34,150 bases of DNA from Aphanocapsa sp. GSE-SYN-MK-11-07L (GTDB lineage Bacteria; Cyanobacteriota; Cyanobacteriia; Thermosynechococcales; Thermosynechococcaceae). Shown here piece by piece: positions 25,052-33,300 of the stretch (the first letter of the stretch is position 1; each line of letters starts with the position of its first letter). The notes beneath the pieces were generated by a model. That model had not been told where the DNA came from, did not search any database, and saw only the letters and a list, made by a program, of their open reading frames with translations. A program made the translations under genes and the position numbers. The stretch lies in NCBI GenBank assembly GCA_019359715.1, contig JAHHGS010000123.1, forward strand, positions 1 through 34,150, given 5' to 3'.

Positions 25052-25358
25052 ACGTAGCCGCTCAAAGACGAAGTTATCTGAACGTATTTATCTGAGCCGA
25101 TTTCATAGCCTCCTATTTGTTCATCAACTTTGGTTTGATGGAACAATCGCCTGCTTGACTCAGCACAATCCCATTCCTCAATCCTTTCTTAACAGACTAT
25201 TAAAGCCAGTAGTCAAGGGAAGTTGTGGTCGGATGATCAGCGATCGCATACGATCCCAGGTATAAAGATCCATTTTGCAACCCCTTCTCGACTGAGATCG
25301 GTGAAGCTGAATCCCTTAGATCTAATTTAAAGAAGGGTTTTTGAGGAAATCCAAAAAT
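25052..25358. other. Intergenic region before the SPFH gene (307 bases)
   Basis: No gene was recognised. A small imperfect stem-loop, CATCAA with TTGATG (25122-25140), lies about 70 bases after the carbonic anhydrase stop and could be its terminator, but it is weak and lacks a T-tract. A HIP1 octamer lies near 25240. No convincing promoter was found for the SPFH gene. Confidence 0.4.
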
Positions 25359-27377
25359 ATGCCTAAATTGAATGTTCTGCGTCAAGGCTTGGCTGCTTCC
25401 CTGCTAGCAACAGCCCTAACCACAGGTGCAATTCTCTGTGAGACGGTAAAACCGAACGCCATAGCTCAACCCGCCCCGACCTATCCAGAGCCAGCCCAGG
25501 AAGTACGCTTAACCCAAGCTGGGTTGCTGGGTTTGCCTGCTTGGGGCTATCCCGTCGCAGCAGTGGTGGTATTTCTCGTCTTCTTGCCACAGTTGGGTTG
25601 GGTGGCTGGGCTAATTGTGATTGGTGAGCGAGAAGTTGGGGTTGTAACCAAAAAGTTCTCCGCTAAAAGCTTGCCGGCCGGGCGGCTGATCGCTCTGAAT
25701 GGCGAAGCCGGTTTGCAAGCCGACACCTTAGCTCCCGGCTGGCATTTTGGCTACTTCCCCTGGCAGTTTAGTATCCGCAAAGAGCCAGTTGCGATCATTC
25801 CCCAAGGCGAAATTGGTTTGATTTTAGCCAATGACGGCGCAACAATTCCCCCCGATCGGATTTTGGCCAAAACCGTTGTATGTGAAGATTTTCAGAATGC
25901 CCGCCAGTTTCTACTCAACAAGGGTGAAAAAGGACGGCAGTTGGCGATTTTAACGGCGGGCACCTATCGAATTAATACAGCCCTGTTTGAAATTATTACA
26001 TCTAGCAATGCGACCAAGCATGGGATGAGCCAAACTGATTTGAAAGTCCAAACAGTGCAGCCAGAAGCCGTCGGGATTGTCACCACCCTAGATGGGATGC
26101 CGATCTCGGAAGGTGAAATTGCTGGGGCGGTGATTCCTGACCACGAAAACTTCCAAAAGACGCAACTGTTTATCGATGGCGGCGGGCGGCGGGGGCTGCA
26201 AGAACAGGTGATTCTGTCGGGTTCCTGGAACCTCAACCCTTGGTTCGTCAAGGTACAGCAGACGCCGATGACTGAGGTGCCGATCGGCTATGTCGGTGTG
26301 GTGATTTCCTTTGTCGGGGAATCGCAAAAAGATATCAGCGGCGACGCTTTCACCCACGGCAACTTGGTCAACAAAGGCGATAAAGGGGTTTGGGTGGAAC
26401 CCCTCTATCCCGGCCGGCATCCGCTGAATACCCACATCATGAAAATGGAATTGGTGCCGACGACCAATATTGTGCTCAACTTCACGGCTCGATTTAGCGG
26501 CGAACACGGCTACGACACGGAACTTCATGCCCTCAAGCTGCTGTCGTTTGATGGCTTCACCTTTGAGCTAGAAGTGTTCCAGGTGATTCACGTCGGCGCA
26601 CTGGATGCCCCGAAGGTGATTTCTCGGCTTGGTTCAATGCAAAATCTGGTCGATCAGGTGCTGCGGCCGATTGTCGGCAACTATTTCCGCAACTCGGCCC
26701 AGGAATATACGATTCTAGATTTTCTGATTGCCCGCAGTGAGCGGCAGGCAGAAGCGGCCGAGCACGTCCGGCAGGCCTTGCGGGCCTACGATGTCCAGGC
26801 GGTGGATACGCTGATTGGGCTAATTACTCCACCCCCTGAGCTAATGCAAACCCTCACCGATCGCAAAATTGCCCAAGAGCAGCAAAAAACCTATGAAGTC
26901 CAGCGCCTAGCCCAAACCCAACGCCAAGAGCTAGTGCGTGAAACCACCCTGGCGGATATTCAAACCCAAGTCGTCACGGCAGAGCAAGGGGTCAAAATTG
27001 CAGAGCTGCAAGCGACGGCCAAAGTCAAGCAGGCAACTGGGGAAGCCGAGTCAATTCGAGTCACCGGCGAGGCTAAAGCCGATGCCTATACGGCGGGGGT
27101 GAATGCCCTCGGTGCCCAAGCCTACACCGCCCTCCAACTGATGCAGGTGATTGGCGATCGGCAAGTCCGAGTCGTGCCGGATGTCTCGGTCAGCGGTCAA
27201 AACGGCGGCGGCTTACTGGACGCAATGATGGGCATGCTGGTTTTGAATCAGACCAAAGATCCCTCAGGCAACGGCGGCATCCCTCAGCCAGCGATCGCAA
27301 AACCTGATTTGGCAAAGCCGGCGATTGTCAATGGTCAAGTCGTTGAGCCAATCATTGATCCGAGTGAGCAGGGCTGA
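25359..27377 (+). CDS. SPFH/Band 7 (flotillin-like) membrane protein
   Basis: A 672-residue protein. Hydrophobic segments lie at about residues 9-24 and 62-84. A signal or first anchor is followed by a Pro-rich linker, then the second anchor and the SPFH region from GEREVGVVTKK onward (IGLILANDGATIPPDRILA, GTYRINTALF, PIGYVGVVISFVG). Residues about 500-580 form a Gln/Glu-rich coiled coil with repeated TGEAES and TGEAKA motifs, as in flotillins, ending with a Gly-rich and Pro/Ala-rich tail. Such proteins scaffold membrane microdomains or protease and stress complexes; the partner here is unknown. ATG 25359 was chosen; a TTG at 25341 is in frame and nearer an AAGGG. It almost touches the kinase gene downstream. 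Confidence 0.85.
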   Translation: MPKLNVLRQGLAASLLATALTTGAILCETVKPNAIAQPAPTYPEPAQEVRLTQAGLLGLPAWGYPVAAVVVFLVFLPQLGWVAGLIVIGEREVGVVTKKFSAKSLPAGRLIALNGEAGLQADTLAPGWHFGYFPWQFSIRKEPVAIIPQGEIGLILANDGATIPPDRILAKTVVCEDFQNARQFLLNKGEKGRQLAILTAGTYRINTALFEIITSSNATKHGMSQTDLKVQTVQPEAVGIVTTLDGMPISEGEIAGAVIPDHENFQKTQLFIDGGGRRGLQEQVILSGSWNLNPWFVKVQQTPMTEVPIGYVGVVISFVGESQKDISGDAFTHGNLVNKGDKGVWVEPLYPGRHPLNTHIMKMELVPTTNIVLNFTARFSGEHGYDTELHALKLLSFDGFTFELEVFQVIHVGALDAPKVISRLGSMQNLVDQVLRPIVGNYFRNSAQEYTILDFLIARSERQAEAAEHVRQALRAYDVQAVDTLIGLITPPPELMQTLTDRKIAQEQQKTYEVQRLAQTQRQELVRETTLADIQTQVVTAEQGVKIAELQATAKVKQATGEAESIRVTGEAKADAYTAGVNALGAQAYTALQLMQVIGDRQVRVVPDVSVSGQNGGGLLDAMMGMLVLNQTKDPSGNGGIPQPAIAKPDLAKPAIVNGQVVEPIIDPSEQG

Positions 27378-27378
27378 T

Positions 27379-29280
27379 TTGGCCGCCTATTGCCTGCAAC
27401 TGGGCTGTCTGGAGCCAAAAAATCTGGTGGAAGCTTTATCCTGCCATGCCTGCGGCTCCAGCTTATTGCTGCGCGATCGCTATCGGGCTGTCCAATTACT
27501 CGGAGCAGGCGGATCGGGCAGAACATTTTTAGCGATCGATGAGCTGCGATCGGGGTTAACTTGCGTGATCAAGCAATTGCCCTTCTGCCAGTCTGGCCAG
27601 CCGCTCGCTCAAAAACTCGAACTATGGCGGTTATTGGGGCAGCATCCGCAACTGCCGTCCTGCTTAGATGGGTTTGAGCAAGCAGGCTGCTGGTATCTGA
27701 TTCAGGCATATATTGTCGGTCAGACCTTAGCCACCAGCTTGGCAAAAAACATTCACTTCAATCCGGCTGATATTTGGCAAATTCTGACCAACCTCTTGCC
27801 CGTGCTGGAGTTTATCCATGCCCAAGGCACAGTTCATGGAGATCTGAAACCGGAAAATATTATTTGTCGATCGCCCATCACCGCTGGCTTAAACAGGGTC
27901 AGTTTAGACGACTTGGTTTTGGTTGATTTTGGCTCAGTCCAATTGCTGTCAACCCTTGGGGGTAATCCCGCCCCCATCGTCGGCAGTCCTGAATATGCAG
28001 CCCCAGAGCAACTGGAAGGCCAGCCCAGCTTGGGCAGCGACCTCTACAGCCTGGGGGTAATTTGCATTCACCTGCTGACGGGGATGCGACCATTCAATCT
28101 GTTTGAAGTAGCCAATCACCGTTGGGTTTGGCAAAGCTATTGGCTGACTGAACCCAGCACTGCCAAAGCAGAGCTAGAAAACCAGCAGTTGTCCCAATTT
28201 CTCGATCGCCTGATTGCGCCTGACCTCAGCCAGCGGTTTGGCTCCGCCACAGCGGCGATCGCCGCTCTCTCAAAAATCAGCGGTCGTAAAGTCAAACCTG
28301 CTCCGTCTGTGCAATCACAATCACCAGGCTGGACCTGCACCGCGACTCTGACCGGCCATGCTGGGCTGTTTGCCAATGTCAACGCAGTGGCAATTGCGCC
28401 GGATCAAACCCTGCTTGCCAGCGCCAGCGATGACAAGACGATTCGGCTCTGGGATTTGCCCACTGGCAAAGCTGGGCCTGTTTTGCGCGGGCACAGCCAA
28501 TTTGTCCGCTCCGTTGCCTTTCATCCCCACGATCGCAGCCAATTGGTCAGCGGTAGCCGCGATCGCACCCTCAAACTTTGGCATTTGCCTACCCCAACCG
28601 AAATTCAGACCTTGAGCGGGCATCAAAATGCCGTCAATGCCGTGGGTTACGCTCCTGATGGGCAGACAATCGCCAGCGGCAGCGCTGATAAAACCGTCAA
28701 ACTCTGGGATGCCCAGACGGGTGAACTAATCGCATCTTTACAGGGGCACAGCTTGGGCGTGAGCGCGATCGCTTTTAGTCCCCTACTCACAGATCCAGAT
28801 CAGCCGCCGATTTTAGCCAGCGCCAGCGCTGATGCCACTGTCAAGCTATGGGAGTTAGAGCCGCTAACCTGTATCGCCACTTTGGTTGGACATTTACAAG
28901 CTGTGCAAGCCGTTGCCTTTAGCCCCGATCGGCAATGGCTGGCAACGGGCGGCGAAGACCGGACAATTCGGATTTGGAATACGAGTTCTTGGGGCTGCGA
29001 TCGCATTTTATCCGGGCATCCCTGGAGTATTTCATCCCTGGTCTTTACCGCCGACAGCCAGATCCTGCTCAGCGCCAGTTGGGATCACGCCGTCAAACTC
29101 TGGCAAGTCAAAACAGGGGCAGAAATTGGGCGGCTAGTCGGTCATACCGATGTGGTGAGTGATGTGGCAATCGCTCCCGACCAAAATCTGATTGTGACCA
29201 GCAGTCACGATCAAACCATCAAGCTCTGGCAGCGGAATCAGGAAATTATTCAACCAACAAGATCCCGCTGGCGGGACTGA
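27379..29280 (+). CDS. Serine/threonine protein kinase with seven WD40 repeats
   Basis: A 633-residue fusion. A small zinc-ribbon-like stretch (C5, C10, C22, C25) leads into the kinase domain: glycine loop LLGAGGSGRTF (40-50), ATP lysine K65, catalytic loop HGDLKPEN (153-160) with Gly in place of the usual Arg, DFG at 183-185, and AAPE (207-210). Seven WD40 repeats follow from about residue 320, each ending in LWD/IWN-type motifs, enough for one closed propeller. No membrane segment is seen. TTG 27379 is preferred, as AGGG lies five bases upstream and it starts one base after the SPFH stop; a GTG at 27364 and an ATG at 27325 would overlap that gene. The last eleven codons and the stop lie in a CRISPR-like repeat. 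Targets are unknown. Confidence 0.88.
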   Translation: MAAYCLQLGCLEPKNLVEALSCHACGSSLLLRDRYRAVQLLGAGGSGRTFLAIDELRSGLTCVIKQLPFCQSGQPLAQKLELWRLLGQHPQLPSCLDGFEQAGCWYLIQAYIVGQTLATSLAKNIHFNPADIWQILTNLLPVLEFIHAQGTVHGDLKPENIICRSPITAGLNRVSLDDLVLVDFGSVQLLSTLGGNPAPIVGSPEYAAPEQLEGQPSLGSDLYSLGVICIHLLTGMRPFNLFEVANHRWVWQSYWLTEPSTAKAELENQQLSQFLDRLIAPDLSQRFGSATAAIAALSKISGRKVKPAPSVQSQSPGWTCTATLTGHAGLFANVNAVAIAPDQTLLASASDDKTIRLWDLPTGKAGPVLRGHSQFVRSVAFHPHDRSQLVSGSRDRTLKLWHLPTPTEIQTLSGHQNAVNAVGYAPDGQTIASGSADKTVKLWDAQTGELIASLQGHSLGVSAIAFSPLLTDPDQPPILASASADATVKLWELEPLTCIATLVGHLQAVQAVAFSPDRQWLATGGEDRTIRIWNTSSWGCDRILSGHPWSISSLVFTADSQILLSASWDHAVKLWQVKTGAEIGRLVGHTDVVSDVAIAPDQNLIVTSSHDQTIKLWQRNQEIIQPTRSRWRD

Positions 29281-29282
29281 AA
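29251..29282 (+). repeat. CRISPR-like solitary repeat, copy 1
   Basis: This 32-base sequence recurs exactly at 30021-30052. It contains the perfect hairpin TCCCGC-TG-GCGGGA and ends GGGACTGAAA, here followed by C, giving the ACTGAAAC handle typical of cyanobacterial CRISPR repeats such as those of Synechocystis 6803. There is no second copy at spacer distance, so it is not an array. It supplies the last codons and stop of the WD40-kinase gene. Confidence 0.85.
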
Positions 29283-29552
29283 CTAACACTGGTGCCACCA
29301 TTGATCAGCGCGATCGCCGAAGATAGTCTAGGAAGCCATCGAGATGCCGGGGCTGTTGTATTTTGGCGGGGCAGTCAATATCTGCGGCGCAGCGCTCAAA
29401 AAAATTCAAGCCTGCGATTTGTTGAAGGATGGGCAAGGATGATTAGGGCGAGAATCACGATGAGCGGCTGATTACCTTTAAGCAACTCGCCCAAGTAGAA
29501 CCCTTGCCAGAAAAAGTAAGACATTTTGGTTAGCCACTCAGGAGACAAAGCA
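29283..29552. other. Unidentified stretch, possible decayed coding sequence
   Basis: No intact gene is recognised. A GTG at 29292 opens a 59-codon frame ending at 29471 (it includes GAVVFWRGSQYLRRSAQ and RFVEGWARMIRARITMSG). A second frame then reads NHDERLITFKQLAQVEPL up to a stop near 29533. The two could be pieces of one broken gene, since both have normal-looking composition, but neither has a ribosome site and no family was recognised. It sits between repeat copy 1 and the antitoxin gene. Confidence 0.35.
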
Positions 29553-29798
29553 ATGACAACGATAACCCTGCATTCCCACGTTGGCTCAGATGGAGTTTTA
29601 GATTTGAAAGTCCCAATAGACCTCAAAAACACCGATTTAGAAGTCACAGTTACTATCAAAGCCATCCCGCCCAAACTCGACAGAGATCTGGGTGTGGATA
29701 AGGGCTGGCCAGAAGCATTTTTTGCAGAAACAGCAGGTTCAATTCCCGATCTAGAGCGCCCGCCCCAAGGTGATTATGACCTGCGCGAAGCCCTATGA
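29553..29798 (+). CDS. VapB-like antitoxin
   Basis: An 81-residue acidic protein starting MTTITLHSHVGSDGVLDLKVP. It overlaps by 4 bases (ATGA) a broken PIN-domain toxin gene, the standard order and coupling of a vapBC pair. The N-terminal beta-rich part resembles antitoxins often found with cyanobacterial PIN toxins, and the C-terminal half (GWPEAFFAETAGSIPDLERPP) would be the toxin-binding arm. ATG 29553 has AGGAG nine bases upstream; the frame is open to 29526 without a ribosome site. With the toxin destroyed, it may be an orphan antitoxin. The assignment relies mainly on the neighbour. Confidence 0.65.
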   Translation: MTTITLHSHVGSDGVLDLKVPIDLKNTDLEVTVTIKAIPPKLDRDLGVDKGWPEAFFAETAGSIPDLERPPQGDYDLREAL

Positions 29799-30015
29799 GA
29801 TACCTGCTCGATACGAATGCCTGCATTCATTATCTGCGATTTCTAAACTCGTCCGTCGCCCGTAAGATGGCAACTCTACAACAATTGGCCCGTTTGATTC
29901 ACTAATTGCCGCGATCGCCTTGTCCCACAATCTGATCCTAGTCACGCACAATACGGGTGAGTTCAGTCGGGTTGAAGGTCTATCCTTGGAAGACTGGCAA
30001 ATTGAAACTCTATAG
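29795..30015 (+). pseudogene. VapC PIN-domain toxin, internally deleted and frameshifted
   Basis: The frame starting at 29795 reads MRYLLDTNACIHYLRF, the PIN-domain opening with its first metal-binding Asp (D6), and stops at 29903-29905 after 36 codons. A different frame from about 29893 reads FDSLIAAIALSHNLILVTHN and then TGEFSRVEGLSLEDW to a stop at 30013-30015, which is the normal PIN C-terminus with its acidic residues. A functional VapC is about 130 residues; the middle, roughly 60 residues with the second acidic cluster, is missing. The loss therefore involves a deletion that shifts the frame. Endoribonuclease activity is not expected. Confidence 0.8.
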
Positions 30016-30020
30016 ATTTC

Positions 30021-30052
30021 CAACCAACAAGATCCCGCTGGCGGGACTGAAA
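30021..30052 (+). repeat. CRISPR-like solitary repeat, copy 2
   Basis: An exact copy in the same orientation, 770 bases after copy 1. Here the repeat is preceded by TTTC and followed by T, whereas copy 1 is preceded by TATT and followed by C, so each may keep a different end of a longer original unit of about 37 bases. It begins six bases after the stop of the vapC remnant. Confidence 0.85.
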
Positions 30053-30338
30053 TATTGTGAAAGTGACTCTGGCTAGGCTCTGAGAGAGCAAACTCTTCCT
30101 CAGCTTCAGCTTTCCGATAATGGCTATATATTGATGAAGTAACTTTAGCGACAGTCAGCTTGCTCAACTCTAAATTTTTGGAGAGACAGCCCGTCAGTCG
30201 TTGCTAAAATTAAATCTCAAACTCTCGATTTTGCTGCGATCGTTGCGGGGGCGATCCTCAGAGCATAGTTCTTCTCGGAAACTTTTTCCGAGAAAATTAC
30301 TCAAGCATTATTAAGAAACCTCACTAGACGTCACAAGG
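30053..30338. other. Gap before the NRPS gene, with a hairpin at 30272-30294
   Basis: No gene is seen. TTCTCGGAAA (30272-30281) and TTTCCGAGAA (30285-30294) form a perfect 10-bp stem with loop CTT, about 45 bases before the NRPS start. It could be a terminator for upstream transcription or a leader structure; four A and then TT follow. A HIP1-like GCGATCG lies near 30236. No clear promoter is visible. Confidence 0.45.
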
Positions 30339-33300
30339 GTGTCTGACCTCTATCCCTCAGTTATGGCAGTCGCGGCTGAAATTGAAGATTCATACTTTCT
30401 GTCTCCCCTCCAGCAGGGCATGCTGTTTGAAAGTTTGTACGGACAGCAGCTTGGCGTAAACATTGAGCAAGTGGTTTGTACTTTGCCTGAAAAACTTGAG
30501 GTTGACTTGCTTAAGCAAGCCTGGAGCCAAGTTTTAGAGATGCATCCAGTCCTCAGAACCAGCTTCGAGTGGAGCAGCCTGGAGCAGCCAATTCAAAAAG
30601 TCCATCGCAGCCTGCAACTCCCCTGGACTGAATACGATTGGCGAGACCGATCGGCTGACCAGCAAGCCGAACAACTTCAAACCTTCCTAAACCGCGATCG
30701 CCAGCAGGGATTTAGGCTGACTGAAGCGCCGCTGTTCCGGTTGACGCTGTTCCGGTTGGGCGAAACTAAATATCAACTGGTGTGGACGTTTCACCATCTT
30801 CTTTTGGATGGGCGATCGCTGACTTTGCTGCTGCAAGAGGTATTTGACCTCTACGATGCCGTTTGTCGCGGTCAAAATTTACCCCTGAAACCTGCTCGTC
30901 CTGATTATCGGCAGCACATTGACTGGCTACAACAGCAGGATGTTGCAGCCGCCAAGGGTTTTTGGCAGGAATTACTCGCTGGATTTGCTTCACCAACTCC
31001 TCTGCCCCTGAGTGCTAGGCACTTGCCCGATCGCTCAACGGGGGAGAAAGCATCCATCTATCTGTCGGCAGCATTGACGGCAGGCTTACAGACGTTCGCG
31101 CAGCAGCATGGATTCACCCCCAATACCCTGATTCAAGCAGCTTGGGCCCTGCTGCTCAACCGCTATAGCGGCCAGGAAGATGTGGTGTTTGGGGCAACCA
31201 GAGCCTGTCGTCATTCCGGTTTGCTCGGAGCCGAGTTGATGATTGGTTTGCTGATCAATACGCTGCCAGTCAGGGTGCAGATGCCGGCGACAGCCTCCCT
31301 GATTCCTTGGCTGCAAGCGTTGCGATCGCAGCACCTGAGCATCAGAACATACGAACACACCCCGCTGGCGAATGTGCAAACCTGGAGCGAGGTGCCGCCT
31401 GGGATTCGGCTATTTGAGAGTATTGTCGTCTTTGAAAACTATTTACTGAACACAAAACTGCAACAGCAGGGCGGGCTTTGGCAAAATCGAGACGTTCAAC
31501 AATTCGAGCAGCCCTTCTATCCCCTGGTCTTGCTGGCGGGTTTGGGCTGCCAGTTGCGATTAAAAATTCTCTACGATCCTCGCCAGTTTGAGCCAGCAGC
31601 CGTCGATCGGATATTGGGCAACCTGCAAACCCTGCTGGCAGGCATGGTGGCCAATCCCGATCAATCGATCGCTAGCTTGCCGATTTTATCTCCAGCCGAA
31701 CGCCAGCAGTTGCTCTCGGTCGAGTCAAATGCTACGGATGTTGCTTACCCCGATCATCTCTGTCTGCATCACTTGTTTGAAGCTCAAGTCGCCAGTCAGC
31801 TTCAGGAGATTGCCGTTACCTGCGCTGGGCGGTCGCTTTCCTATCAGGAACTTAATCAGCAAGCCAATCAAGTCGCCCATGCCCTCCAAAAACTGGGCGT
31901 CGGGCCAGAAGTTCCCGTCGGCATCTGTCTGGAGCGATCGCTAGCGATGGTGGTTGGGCTGCTGGGGATTCTGAAAGCAGGCGGGGCTTACGTGCCCCTA
32001 GATCCAACTTATCCAGCCGCTCGGCTAACCCATATTGTTGCAGATTCTCAGGTGGCGATCGTCCTGACTCAAACAAGTTTACTGCCCTGTTTCCCAGCCG
32101 AAACCATCACAACTCTCTGTCTTGATCAGTTGCAGGCTGAATTGGTCAGTCAATCCGTCGAAAACCCGGCCAGCTTAGTCACGACTGGTAATTTGGCTTA
32201 TATAATCTATACCTCTGGCTCAACCGGCCTGCCAAAAGGGGTTTTGATTGAGCATCGGGGGGCCGTCAACACGATCCTTGACATCAATCGTCGGTTTCAG
32301 GTTGGCGCGGGCGATCGCGGGCTGGGCGTCTGTTCGCTCAATTTTGATCTGTCGGTGTTCGATATTTTTGGCTTACTGGCAGCCGGGGGCAGGATAGTCT
32401 TACCAAAACCCGCTAGCTTACCGGAGCTAAGTGACTGGATTACCTTGATGCAGCAAGAGCAGATTACGCTTTGGAACTCCGCTCCGCCAGTGCTGCAAAT
32501 GGTTGCCGACTATCTGGGCGATCGCGGTCTGACCCTGCCAGCCTCGCTGCGCCTCGTGCTGCTGAGTGGAGATTGGATTCCGATCTCTCTCCCAGGTTTG
32601 GTGCGCCAACTCAAACCAGCAAACAGTCCGGTCGAAATCATTAGCCTGGGTGGGGCAACGGAAGCTTCGATTTGGTCGATCGCCTACTCGATTCAGGCGA
32701 TTGATCCAAACTGGAAAAGTATTCCCTACGGTCGCCCCTTGACCAATCAGCAATTTTATATTCTTGACTCTCAGGGGGATTTAGCGCCTTTAGGAGCGAT
32801 TGGCGAGCTTTACATTGGTGGGCAGGGCGTGGCGCGCGGCTATCACAATCGTCCTGACTTAAATGCCAGCAAATTTAGGCCTGACCCCTTTCGTCAGTTA
32901 GGGGGTGGGCAGCTTTATCGGACGGGCGACTTGGGCCGCTATCTGCCCGACGGCAATATTGAATTTTTGGGTCGAATCGACGGTCAGGTGAAGATCCGGG
33001 GGTTCCGAGTGGAGTTGGCAGAGATTGAAACCGTCTTAAGCCAGCACCCTAAGATTCGGCAATCCACAGTCCTGCTCCGAGAGGATGAACCGGGTAAGCA
33101 ATCTTTGGTGGCTTATCTCGTCGCTGCTGAGGCTCCTGCCAGCAATGAACTTCGCCAGTTCTTGCAGCTCAGATTACCTGAGTACATGATTCCCGCCAGC
33201 TTTGTCTGGTTAACATCGCTTCCCCTCACCCCGAATGGCAAAATTAACCGTCAGGCATTGCCTTTGCCAGACTTGACGGATCAGGTACTAGCAGCAGCAA

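Noticed and set aside
27325-27378. Earlier kinase start at ATG 27325
   Set aside because: It would overlap the SPFH gene by 53 bases. The TTG at 27379 has a better placed AGGG and begins right before the cysteine-containing N-terminus.
29251-30052. A CRISPR array
   Set aside because: Only two repeat copies exist and they are 770 bases apart with gene remnants between them; no cas genes are in the window. They are recorded as CRISPR-like solitary repeats instead.
29793-30167. 124-codon minus-strand frame
   Set aside because: It lies antisense to the vapC remnant and repeat copy 2, and no family was recognised.
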